Of a DNA stretch of 12,531 nucleotides, positions 1-6,983 are shown piece by piece. A program made the position numbers and the translations under genes. The stretch's first letter is position 1. Each line of letters begins with the position of its first letter. The notes under the pieces are model-generated. The model had not been told where the DNA came from, made no database searches, and was given only the letters and a program-made list of their open reading frames with translations. The stretch comes from Parafilimonas sp. (GTDB lineage Bacteria > Bacteroidota > Bacteroidia > Chitinophagales > Chitinophagaceae): NCBI GenBank assembly GCA_025927795.1, contig JAICKT010000092.1, positions 1 through 12,531 of the forward strand, written 5' to 3'.

Positions 1-465
1 CCATTGATTGATAAATATGCGCAGCAGGGAAATCCTAAAGCTTTCAAGTTTGCAGAACCGCAAATTCCTGAGCTAAATTTTTCTTTTAGCGGATTAAAAA
101 CTTCTGTGCTTTATTTTTTACAGGATGAAGTAAAGAAAGATGAAAATTTCATTGACAAAAATCTTGTTGATTTATGTGCTTCTGTTCAATTTACTATCAT
201 AAGTATTTTAATGAAGAAATTGAAAAAAGCAACCGAACAAACAAAAATTAAACAGGTTTGTATTGCCGGTGGTGTTAGTGCTAACAGTGGTTTAAGAACT
301 GCTTTAAAAGAATATGGTGCAAAATATAATTGGCAAACTTTTATTCCTGCATTTGAATATTGTACAGATAATGCAGCCATGATTGCCATCACTGCTTATT
401 ATAAATTTCTCGCAAAAGGTTTTGCTGATTTAAGTGTTAGTCCAAGTGCAAGAGCAGAGTGGTAG
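1..465 (+). CDS. tsaD: tRNA N6-adenosine threonylcarbamoyltransferase TsaD, C-terminal part (5' end outside window)
   Basis: The frame is open from base 1 (P-L-I-D-K-Y) to TAG at 463-465, giving 154 residues. The family is about 330-340 residues long, so a little under half is present. TsaD transfers the threonylcarbamoyl group from threonylcarbamoyl-AMP to adenosine 37 of ANN-decoding tRNAs in the cytoplasm, working with TsaB and TsaE. Diagnostic stretches are visible: PLIDKYAQQGNP, FSFSGLKTSV, the nucleotide-binding VCIAGGVSANSGLR, and EYCTDNAAMIAI, whose Asp belongs to the metal/ATP site. The internal TTG at 4-6 is not a start, because the homologous sequence continues upstream. The reading frame is intact to its natural C-terminus (SARAEW). 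The toxin-antitoxin pair starts 37 bp downstream on the same strand. Confidence 0.96.
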   Translation, partial: PLIDKYAQQGNPKAFKFAEPQIPELNFSFSGLKTSVLYFLQDEVKKDENFIDKNLVDLCASVQFTIISILMKKLKKATEQTKIKQVCIAGGVSANSGLRTALKEYGAKYNWQTFIPAFEYCTDNAAMIAITAYYKFLAKGFADLSVSPSARAEW

Positions 466-484
466 TTATATTAAATGATATAAC
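465..484. promoter_or_regulatory. Palindrome upstream of toxin-antitoxin genes, candidate operator
   Basis: GTTATAT (465-471) and ATATAAC (478-484) form a perfect 7-bp inverted repeat with a 6-nt spacer. It overlaps the last base of the tsaD stop codon and lies 18 bp before the antitoxin ATG. Type II antitoxins usually repress their own operon by binding such a palindrome, so this is a reasonable operator candidate. The repeat is seen directly; the operator role is inference. It is short and AT-rich, so chance is possible. Confidence 0.35.
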
Positions 485-502
485 TTTAAATAAACATTGC
501 AA

Positions 503-754
503 ATGGAAACTTCAGATTTAAAAAAACAATTATACGCATACATTGATATGATCGAAGATGAGACGAAACTTGAAATGCTTTGCGAAGCGGCTGAAGCCTA
601 TGCTAAAAAACAACCAGATATTCTTGATTTACTTACACCCGAACAACTGGAAAGATTGAAAGAATCTATTCAACAAGCTGATGAAGGCAAAACAATTCCG
701 CATGAAGAAGTTATGAAAATGGCAAAAGAATGGATAAACAAAGCTGCGAAATAA
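503..754 (+). CDS. Putative antitoxin of a type II (ParE/RelE) toxin-antitoxin pair
   Basis: The protein has 83 residues if started at ATG 503. A TTG at 497 is in frame but only two codons upstream, so the ATG is preferred. It is small, acidic and predicted almost wholly helical. The C-terminal stretch around GKTIPHEEVMKMAKEWI resembles the C-terminal part of addiction-module components, in which a Gly-x-(x)-(I/S)-x-H/E-EV motif precedes a helix ending in a Trp-hydrophobic pair. Its role is inferred mainly from context: its 3' end overlaps by 25 bp a gene whose product looks like a ParE/RelE toxin, the classic arrangement for translational coupling. It would neutralise that toxin by wrapping around it, and may repress the operon through the upstream palindrome. 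No ribbon-helix-helix or HTH DNA-binding domain is recognisable. Confidence 0.72.
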   Translation: METSDLKKQLYAYIDMIEDETKLEMLCEAAEAYAKKQPDILDLLTPEQLERLKESIQQADEGKTIPHEEVMKMAKEWINKAAK

Positions 755-1035
755 GATGGACTGAAAACGCGCTCTCAGATTATAACAGAATTATCGTTTA
801 TCTTATTGAAAATTGGTCAGAAAAAGTTGTTACAAATTTTAATGTAATAGTGCACAATAAATTAAACATTTTAGCTGATAATTCCTTGATGGGAATTGCA
901 TCCGAAAAAATTGATGGCGTAAGAAGCATTCTTCTTACAGAGCATAATCGTTTGTATTATCGAACAAGAAATAATGTAATTGAACTTCTGAATATCCTGG
1001 ATACTCGTCAAAATCCCACAAAAAATCCTTATTAA
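730..1035 (+). CDS. ParE/RelE-superfamily toxin
   Basis: The protein has 101 residues starting at ATG 730, inside the antitoxin gene in another frame. The pattern follows the ParE/RelE plasmid-stabilisation family: an N-terminal IRWTENALSDYNRIIVYL segment (first strand plus the two-helix hairpin), a second helix (VVTNFNVIVHNKLNIL), then a beta-sheet core with GVRSILLTEHNRLYYR, and the C-terminal LLNILDTRQNP. DTRQNP endings are common in Bacteroidetes members. The product would be a cytoplasmic toxin held inactive by the upstream gene. Whether it cleaves ribosome-bound mRNA (RelE-like) or poisons gyrase (ParE-like) cannot be decided here; the R..P terminus and lack of the RelE Lys/Arg/Tyr set favour ParE-like. 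The frame is intact. It runs convergently into the lipoprotein gene that ends at 1050. Confidence 0.83.
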   Translation: MDKQSCEIRWTENALSDYNRIIVYLIENWSEKVVTNFNVIVHNKLNILADNSLMGIASEKIDGVRSILLTEHNRLYYRTRNNVIELLNILDTRQNPTKNPY

Positions 1036-1049
1036 TTTCAATAGCATCA

Positions 1050-2477
1050 TCATTCCCCTTCAGGGGCTGTACGTTTCGCGCTAAACAGCGTCCAGGGATA
1101 AGCAAGCATATTGTTTAAATATTTTGCCTGCCATGCAAATTGCGGATGTGCTTTATAAAATGTTGCACCAATAAAATTTTCTCCGCATGGATGACCCATG
1201 TGCGCCCAAAATTGCATGTGGCTTGCTAAGTCCGCAGTTGTTACCTTGCTTTGTACAGCACCCATTGGCCAATAAGCAGGTTCGTCCCATTCTTTACAAC
1301 CTTTCGGATCTTCATCAATATGTCCGCAAATAACACAGCGATTACTTTCTTTTTTTCCGGCAGTTGCATCCACATGGTCTGCTTCAATAATTTTTCCTGT
1401 TGCATCATCTAATTTTCCTTTCATATCAACAGCAACCAATTGTTCCATTCTTAATTTTCTTGCATTGGGTGAAGTGGTTTTATCGTTCACATTAAATGTA
1501 GTTTCATCTTTAATTAATTTCGGGTCGCTGGCAAAATTAGAACCGATGATTGCCGTGTCTTTGCTTCGCCAAACACGATAATCTTTCAACCCCAATTCAA
1601 ATTTTGCAACTTCATTTGTTTTGGTGTCACCAATCAACCAGTCGTTTGCATAACCACCATTATTATCTTTCAAAAAAATATTTATCACATCGTCAATACT
1701 ATTTGCATATTGAGCTGCCTTTCTTGCACGCATAAATTCAGGTGTTTTGGTTGAATCAAAACCAATAAACTGTGTGATGGTTGTTTCGGTAATTAAAATA
1801 CCATTGTCATTAATTACAAAATCATCGCCACTGTGAATAAAGCCGGGCATGCAATCCATCATGATGTGATGACCATGCATTGGAACAATATCTGCAATTA
1901 CATTCCAATGCTGACCAACAATATATTCCGTCCAGTTATTATGACCCATTACAATCTTTCCATCTTTTGTATAACTGCCCGTTGCAATAAATGCGCTGCA
2001 ATTTCCCGGCGCCTTGTTCTTTGCATTATCAAGCAAAGGCACATAATAAAAAGCAAGTTCTTCTAAAGCATTGTAAGCCGTTAAATCAAGACTGTCGTAA
2101 TTTTTATTTTGTGCATGAAGACCTGCAACAATTCCGTTTATTTCATCTTTGTATTCACGGTCGAGTTTATCCCATAAAAAATTTCTTGCTGCCTGCCGAT
2201 AAAAACTCCAGTCGCGATGTGTATCGTGTGCTAAATAATATGAAACAGCTTGTATTGCGGTATCAATATCATTTGCCAGTAAATAACCATGCTGATAACC
2301 AATATCAGATGGCGAACCTTCAAGATGCACATAAATCCATCCATTTTTATTTTCACGAGATGCTTTGGCAAGCACATCTTTTTTATCATCGCCTGATGCA
2401 GAAGCAATCTTTGTTTTTGATGTTTGATTGCAGGAAGCAACAGTTAAAATCAGCGCAGCAAAAAATAAATATTTCAT
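1050..2477 (-). CDS. Phospholipase B-like / C45-type Ntn-hydrolase lipoprotein
   Basis: This is a 475-residue exported protein. The N-terminus MKYLFFAALILTVASC is a lipoprotein signal peptide with lipobox VASC (acylated Cys16). GNCSAF places the likely autocatalytic N-terminal nucleophile at Cys160, followed by KIVMGHNNWTEY. Further on, PGFIHSGDDFVI, NDNGILITETTI and, near the C-terminus, YWPMGAVQSKVTTADLA match the order of motifs I recall from eukaryotic phospholipase B-like proteins (PLBD/LAMA: CSA, SHDTW, SGDDF, ETT, GAxxxKVT). These share the Ntn-hydrolase fold with acyl-CoA:6-aminopenicillanate acyltransferases (C45). It probably hydrolyses an amide or ester bond of a lipid, bile-acid-like or peptide substrate at the cell surface; the substrate is unknown. 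The sequence also holds a CxxC (RCVICGHID), unusual near the C-terminus. The gene stands alone, divergent from the tonB-like gene. Confidence 0.8.
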   Translation of the reverse strand: MKYLFFAALILTVASCNQTSKTKIASASGDDKKDVLAKASRENKNGWIYVHLEGSPSDIGYQHGYLLANDIDTAIQAVSYYLAHDTHRDWSFYRQAARNFLWDKLDREYKDEINGIVAGLHAQNKNYDSLDLTAYNALEELAFYYVPLLDNAKNKAPGNCSAFIATGSYTKDGKIVMGHNNWTEYIVGQHWNVIADIVPMHGHHIMMDCMPGFIHSGDDFVINDNGILITETTITQFIGFDSTKTPEFMRARKAAQYANSIDDVINIFLKDNNGGYANDWLIGDTKTNEVAKFELGLKDYRVWRSKDTAIIGSNFASDPKLIKDETTFNVNDKTTSPNARKLRMEQLVAVDMKGKLDDATGKIIEADHVDATAGKKESNRCVICGHIDEDPKGCKEWDEPAYWPMGAVQSKVTTADLASHMQFWAHMGHPCGENFIGATFYKAHPQFAWQAKYLNNMLAYPWTLFSAKRTAPEGE

Positions 2478-2619
2478 AAAAGCAGTTTAATAGAAGTGAA
2501 AAGTTAGTTGTTATCGGCTAATTGAATAAAAAAATTATAAATGAACGCTGGTAATTATATCTATTCACATATTCACACATGTTAGCATCTTAATAACAAA
2601 CGCTATGCATGGTTATAAA

Positions 2620-2627
2620 TAAATTTG
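2620..2627 (+). promoter_or_regulatory. TAnnTTTG motif before tonB-like gene
   Basis: TAAATTTG matches the Bacteroidetes -7 consensus TAnnTTTG. It ends only 4 bp before the ATG at 2632, so a transcript from it would be nearly leaderless. I see no convincing -33 TTG element about 20 bp upstream. It is either a leaderless promoter or a chance match in AT-rich DNA. The rest of the 154-bp divergent gap (2478-2631) shows only a short imperfect repeat (ATTCACATATTCACACA). Confidence 0.3.
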
Positions 2628-2631
2628 TGAC

Positions 2632-3501
2632 ATGGTAAATGTTGCCGACTTAAGTTTTGAAAGAAATAAAAACATTAAAGCACTTAGTTACACTATAATT
2701 ATTTTGGGTGCATTGTTTTTACTTTTTGTATTGATGAGTTGGACGTTGCCGTTAACACCGCCACCGCCGGTTGATGAAGGAGTTGAAGTTAATCTCGGCA
2801 ACAGCGACCAGGGTTTTGGAACAATTGCTCCGCAAATTCCGGGTGAGCCAGCAGAAGAACAACAAACAAATTATAATCCGCCGCCATCACACCAGGCACA
2901 GGCAGAAACAAACCCTGAAGTTGCAGAAAATAATGATGCAGATGTTCCGGCAATTCACACATCACCTAAACCAGAAAAGAAAAAAGATATTAAACCGGTT
3001 AATAATGAAACTAAAAAGGTAAGTGCAAAAGAAGTAACCAATCCAACGCCAACACCACCAAAACCAAAAGCAGTTTATGCCGGCGGAAAGAGCACATCAA
3101 ACAGTGGCAATAATGCGGATAGTTATAACAACAGCCGCAACCAGGGAATAGCCGGCGGCAATGGCGACCAGGGCAAACCGAATGGTAATCCAAACAGCGA
3201 TAGTTATACAGGCAACGGCGGCAGCGGAAGTGCGGGCATCAGTATAACGAATGGTTTGCAAGGCAGGCATATTGCAAGTGCCGCACGCTTTCAGGACCAG
3301 TATAAATATGGTGGTAAAGTTTCTGTTGATATAACCGTTGATGAAAACGGAACTGTAACTTCTGCGCATGTAAAACCGGGAAGCCCTTTTGCCGATTTAA
3401 ATTCTATAGCTGAAAGAAGAGCAAGGCAATTAAAATTCAATAAAGGCAACGTGCCGCAAACAGGAACAATTACCATTGTTTTCCAAAATCCAAAAGGTTA
3501 G
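2632..3501 (+). CDS. TonB-like energy transducer / TonB C-terminal domain protein
   Basis: The 289 residues have the TonB layout: a short cytoplasmic N-terminus, one transmembrane helix at about 17-38 (YTIIILGALFLLFVLMSW), a Pro-rich start to the periplasmic part (PLTPPPPVDEG), a long low-complexity spacer rich in Pro, Lys, Asn and Gly (about 60-215), and a compact C-terminal domain (about 225-289) with VSVDITVDENGTVTSAHV and RARQLKFN typical of TonB-C. The family couples the inner-membrane proton gradient, via ExbB/ExbD, to outer-membrane TonB-dependent receptors. No exbB or exbD is seen here; TonB paralogues away from exbBD are common in Bacteroidetes. The spacer is glycine/asparagine-rich rather than only Pro-Lys, and the C-terminal domain is short, so a TonB/TolA-like structural role is possible. 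The gene lies 51 bp before the NIF3 gene. Confidence 0.85.
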   Translation: MVNVADLSFERNKNIKALSYTIIILGALFLLFVLMSWTLPLTPPPPVDEGVEVNLGNSDQGFGTIAPQIPGEPAEEQQTNYNPPPSHQAQAETNPEVAENNDADVPAIHTSPKPEKKKDIKPVNNETKKVSAKEVTNPTPTPPKPKAVYAGGKSTSNSGNNADSYNNSRNQGIAGGNGDQGKPNGNPNSDSYTGNGGSGSAGISITNGLQGRHIASAARFQDQYKYGGKVSVDITVDENGTVTSAHVKPGSPFADLNSIAERRARQLKFNKGNVPQTGTITIVFQNPKG

Positions 3502-3552
3502 CATTTATCTTATTGCCGATATTAGTTTAATGCGATTTCATAATTTGCATGA

Positions 3553-4650
3553 ATGAAAATTGCTGAAATTATTCATTCATTGGAACAACTTGCTCCTCCT
3601 TCTTTGCAGGAAGATTATGATAATGCAGGATTGATAACAGGAAATTCATCCTGGGATTGCACAGGTATTTTATGCTCACTCGATGCAACAGAAGAAATAA
3701 TTGAAGAAGCAAAATCAAAAAATTGCAATCTTGTTGTTGCGCATCATCCCATTATTTTTCGCGGATTAAAAGAAATTACAGGAAAAAATTATGTTGAGAA
3801 AACTATTATCAATGCTATAAAAAATGATATCGCCATTTATGCGATTCACACAAATCTTGATAACGTTATTGAAGGAGTAAATAATAAAATTGCTGATAAA
3901 TTAAATCTCATCAATCGCAATATTCTTTTTCCAAGGCAAAACCTGTTAATGAAGCTGTACACATTTGTTCCTGTTGAACAGACAGAAAAAGTTCGTTCGG
4001 CTTTATTTAATGCCGGTGCAGGCAATATTGGCAATTACAGCGAAGCAAGTTTTAATGCAGAAGGAACTGGAACTTTCAAAGCAAATGAAAATGCAAATCC
4101 TTTTGTTGGTGAGCAGGGAAAAAGACATGAAGAAAATGAAATAAAGATTGAAGTAATATTCCCATCATATCTAAAACAAAAAATTGTTAATGCTTTAATT
4201 GCATCGCATCCATATGAAGAAGTGGCTTATGATATTATAGCACTTTCTAATGAGTTTAATAAAACAGGCAGCGGCTTAATTGGAGAAATGGAACTTGAAA
4301 TATCAGAAGAAAAATTTCTTTTGTTTTTAAAAGATGTCTTCAATTTAAAAGTTATAAAACACACAAAACTTTTAGATAAACCGATTAAAAAAATTGCAGT
4401 TTGCGGTGGTGCCGGAAGTTTTTTAATTAATACCGCTTTAGCGGAAAATGCTGAGGTTTACATTACATCAGACATAAAATATCATGAGTTTTTTGATGCA
4501 AATGAACGCATATTAATAGCTGATATCGGGCATTGGGAAAGCGAGCAATTTACGATAGACTTATTGCATGATTTTTTACAGGCTAAATTTCCTAACTTTG
4601 CCGTCCTCAAAACAGGAAAAAACACAAATCCTGTTTATTATTTTATATAA
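3553..4650 (+). CDS. Nif3-like dinuclear metal centre hexameric protein (YqfO type)
   Basis: The 365 residues match the longer YqfO form of the NIF3/YbgI family. N-terminal domain: DYDNAGLITG, then VVAHHPIIFRGL (metal ligands His64, His65) and IYAIHTNLDNV (His99, Asp103). An inserted PII/CutA-like domain spans about 130-230, with the hallmark IGNYSEASF, GTGTFKANENANPFVG and SHPYEEVAYDI. The C-terminal domain ends with IADIGHWESEQF, supplying the last ligands (His327, Glu331). Members form toroidal hexamers with a two-metal site; they are sometimes labelled GTP cyclohydrolase 1 type 2, but the physiological reaction remains uncertain. Start is ATG 3553; an ATG at 3549 is in another frame. Only 9 bp separate the stop from the zinc-ribbon gene, so the two are almost certainly one operon. 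Confidence 0.95.
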   Translation: MKIAEIIHSLEQLAPPSLQEDYDNAGLITGNSSWDCTGILCSLDATEEIIEEAKSKNCNLVVAHHPIIFRGLKEITGKNYVEKTIINAIKNDIAIYAIHTNLDNVIEGVNNKIADKLNLINRNILFPRQNLLMKLYTFVPVEQTEKVRSALFNAGAGNIGNYSEASFNAEGTGTFKANENANPFVGEQGKRHEENEIKIEVIFPSYLKQKIVNALIASHPYEEVAYDIIALSNEFNKTGSGLIGEMELEISEEKFLLFLKDVFNLKVIKHTKLLDKPIKKIAVCGGAGSFLINTALAENAEVYITSDIKYHEFFDANERILIADIGHWESEQFTIDLLHDFLQAKFPNFAVLKTGKNTNPVYYFI

Positions 4651-4659
4651 CTTTTTAAT

Positions 4660-5415
4660 ATGGCAGCAGTTAAAGATTATTCGGTTGAAGAAAAGCTTGC
4701 ATCATTGGTGCGTTTACAAAAAATTGACAGCAAGCTGGATGAAATAAAAATTTTAAAGGGCGAACTTCCAATGGAAGTAAGCGACCTTGAAGATGAAATC
4801 CAGGGTTTGCATAGCAGGCAAACAAGAATTGAAGAAGAAATAAACGGCATCACAGAATTCATCGAACAAAAGAAAAATACAATTAAAGAATCTGAGGCGC
4901 TCGTAAAAAAATATGAAAAACAAAGCAGCACTGTAAAGAATAACCGCGAATACGAAGCGCTTACCAAGGAAATTGAAATGCAGGAGTTGGAAGGTAAGTT
5001 GGCTGATAAACACATTCGGGATGCGAATGAAGAAATTGCTGAAAAAGCCAAATTGCTTGAGCAAACCAAAAAACATATTGCTACAAGAGAAACTGCTCTG
5101 AACCAGAAAAAAGGCGAACTGGAAAAAATTATTGCTGATACAGAAAAAGAAGAAAAACAATATTCAAAACTTTCTGGTGCAGCGCGTGAAGGCATTGATG
5201 ACCGTTTGCTTTATTCTTATGACCGCATCCGCAAGAGTTACCGTAACGGTCTTGCTGTTGTGCCTGTTTTAAGAGATGCATGCGGTGGCTGCTTTAATTC
5301 AATTCCGCCACAACGCCAGAGTGAAATTCGTCAGCATAAAAAAATTATTGTTTGCGAAAACTGTGGTCGTATTTTGGTTGATGAAGATTTAAATACTGCT
5401 ACAGGTGTAAAATAA
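4660..5415 (+). CDS. Coiled-coil protein with C-terminal C4 zinc ribbon (CT398-like, DUF164 family)
   Basis: The protein has 251 residues. Residues about 10-175 form a long charged heptad-rich coiled coil (many E/K/L/I, with breaks near SKLDEIKILKGELP and NNREYEALTKEIE). The C-terminus carries a zinc ribbon, CGGC (Cys208, Cys211) and CENC (Cys232, Cys235), with the family sequence FNSIPPQRQSEIRQ between the knuckles. Homologues are cytoplasmic; the chlamydial member CT398 has been linked to sigma-54 and secretion proteins, but the function in Bacteroidetes is unknown. Pairing with a NIF3-family gene, here 9 bp apart, is a familiar conserved arrangement and hints at a shared housekeeping role, perhaps in metal or nucleic-acid handling. 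An intrinsic terminator follows 20 bp after the stop. Confidence 0.93.
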   Translation: MAAVKDYSVEEKLASLVRLQKIDSKLDEIKILKGELPMEVSDLEDEIQGLHSRQTRIEEEINGITEFIEQKKNTIKESEALVKKYEKQSSTVKNNREYEALTKEIEMQELEGKLADKHIRDANEEIAEKAKLLEQTKKHIATRETALNQKKGELEKIIADTEKEEKQYSKLSGAAREGIDDRLLYSYDRIRKSYRNGLAVVPVLRDACGGCFNSIPPQRQSEIRQHKKIIVCENCGRILVDEDLNTATGVK

Positions 5416-5435
5416 CATTAACATCTTATCTTTTT

Positions 5436-5466
5436 AAAAAGGACGTTTATTTAGCGTCCTTTTTTA
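5436..5466 (+). terminator. Intrinsic terminator after the NIF3/zinc-ribbon operon
   Basis: AAAAAGGACG (5436-5445) pairs with CGTCCTTTTT (5455-5464) around a 9-nt loop, and a run of T follows. The GC-rich five pairs extended by A-T pairs and a U tract make a textbook Rho-independent terminator. Because the stem's A run is opposite the T run it could also work on the other strand, but only plus-strand genes end here. Confidence 0.9.
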
Positions 5467-5477
5467 TTTTCGGGCGT

Positions 5478-6977
5478 ATGAAAATTGTGATGAAAAAAAT
5501 AGTTTGCTTTTTGTTCTGCTTTTTTATTACGGTTTTTGCATTTGCAGATAAAGTGTTTGATTTTAATGCAACCTGTCAGCAAGCTTATAAAGAAATTACC
5601 AGTCTTCGTTTAAATGACGGCGAAAAACTTATTGCACAGGCAAGACAACAAAATCCTGATAATCTTATTCCTGATTTACTCGATAGCTATATTGATTTTT
5701 TTATTTTATTTTTTAATGAGGATCCTGCAGAATTAAACATTCGTAAACCGCATTTTGATAAATATCTTGATCGTATTGATGATGGTCCGGAGAATTCTCC
5801 TTTTTATAATTATTCGCGTGCTGTTGTGCTTATTCAAAAAGCCTGTGTTGAAATCAAGTTCAGCCAGCGATGGAGTGCAGGCTGGGATTTTCGCAAAGCG
5901 TTTTCTGTAATCAAAGAAAATAAAAAAAAGTTTCCATCATTCTTACCAAACAATATGATTTATGGACCTATGCAAGTTGTAGCAGGTACCATTCCTGACG
6001 GATATAAATGGCTTGCAGGTTTGTTTGGAATAAAAGGCTCAATCAGCAATGGCATGGCATTAATGCAAACAGTATTAAACAGCAATGATAGTTATGCAAG
6101 ATTGTTTTTAAACGAAGCATCATTTTATTATTGCTATATTTTATTTTATATAGAAAATCAGCCGGAGCAAACGTTTCAATACATCAACCAAAAAAAACTT
6201 GATCTTGTAAATAATAACTTGCTTGCTTATATGGCGACTAATCTTGCCATAAATAATAAGATGAATGAGTTTGCGCGAAATACAATTATAAACAGGAATG
6301 ATTCACCGGCTTACATGCAAACGCCAGTCTGGAATTTTGAATTGGCTTACGTGCAATTACGTAATCTTGAGCTTGCTGATGCAACAAAAAATTTTGAATT
6401 TTTTTTATCGCATTTCAAAGGAAAATTTTATGTAAAAGATGCATGGGAAAAGCTTGCCTGGTGCTATTATTTGCAGGGTAATATGACTGCAGCAAATAAT
6501 GCAAAGCAAATGATTTTGAAAAAAGGAAGCACAGATACAGATGCAGATAAACAAGCAAACAAAGATGCAAAATCTGCAAGATGGCCAAATGTAATTTTAC
6601 TTAAAGCGCGTTTACTTAGTGATGGTGGTTACAATACGCAGGCGCTGGCAATGCTTAACGGAAAGACAATACAGGATTTTCCGCTTATTGAAGATCAGCT
6701 TGAGTTTACATACCGCATTGCGAGAATTTATGACGATCTGCATAATGATGACATTGCGATAAAAAATTATTTAAATGCAATTGCTATTGGTGAAAACAGA
6801 ACAGAATATTACGCGTCGCGTGCAGCTTTACAAATGGGTTTGATTTATGAAAAACAAGGCAATAAAACATTGGCAGTGCAATATTATAAGAAATGCCTTA
6901 GCATGGATGATCATGAATATAAAGATTCAATTGATCAAAAAGCAAAAGCAGGTGTTGCAAGATGTACAGGCGGCTGA
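5478..6977 (+). CDS. Exported TPR-like protein of unknown function
   Basis: The product has 499 residues from ATG 5478, or 495 from ATG 5490. The latter gives a cleaner Sec signal peptide (MKKIVCFLFCFFITVFAFA, cut before DK), so 5490 may be the true start. No lipobox follows, so it is probably periplasmic. The mature part is helical. The last about 200 residues read as tetratricopeptide-like units: AWEKLAWCYYLQGNMTAANN, RIARIYDDLHNDDIAIKNY, and ALQMGLIYEKQGNKTLAVQYY. I do not recognise a catalytic domain; related Bacteroidetes proteins are simply called tetratricopeptide-repeat or hypothetical proteins. It probably serves as a protein-protein scaffold. It starts 12 bp after the terminator and ends 6 bp from the convergent gene on the minus strand. 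TGA is its stop codon, which shows TGA is a normal stop in this genome. Confidence 0.85.
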   Translation: MKIVMKKIVCFLFCFFITVFAFADKVFDFNATCQQAYKEITSLRLNDGEKLIAQARQQNPDNLIPDLLDSYIDFFILFFNEDPAELNIRKPHFDKYLDRIDDGPENSPFYNYSRAVVLIQKACVEIKFSQRWSAGWDFRKAFSVIKENKKKFPSFLPNNMIYGPMQVVAGTIPDGYKWLAGLFGIKGSISNGMALMQTVLNSNDSYARLFLNEASFYYCYILFYIENQPEQTFQYINQKKLDLVNNNLLAYMATNLAINNKMNEFARNTIINRNDSPAYMQTPVWNFELAYVQLRNLELADATKNFEFFLSHFKGKFYVKDAWEKLAWCYYLQGNMTAANNAKQMILKKGSTDTDADKQANKDAKSARWPNVILLKARLLSDGGYNTQALAMLNGKTIQDFPLIEDQLEFTYRIARIYDDLHNDDIAIKNYLNAIAIGENRTEYYASRAALQMGLIYEKQGNKTLAVQYYKKCLSMDDHEYKDSIDQKAKAGVARCTGG

Positions 6978-6983
6978 AATTTA

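Noticed and set aside
1991..2479. 162-codon open frame on the plus strand
   Set aside because: It lies wholly antisense to the phospholipase-B-like gene, whose motifs and signal peptide are clear. The translation is low in recognisable structure and rich in His/Gln/Leu from the reversed codons.
2560..2585. ATTCACATATTCACACA as a short tandem repeat or operator
   Set aside because: Only two imperfect units in AT-rich DNA; not distinguishable from chance.
3097..3369. Minus-strand frame opposite the tonB-like spacer
   Set aside because: Antisense of low-complexity Gly/Asn codons. No start context or family resemblance.
4677..5195. 172-codon and 135-codon minus-strand frames, rich in Ser/Phe
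   Set aside because: Both are shadows of the coiled-coil part of the zinc-ribbon gene; Glu/Lys codons read backwards give Ser/Phe/Leu runs.
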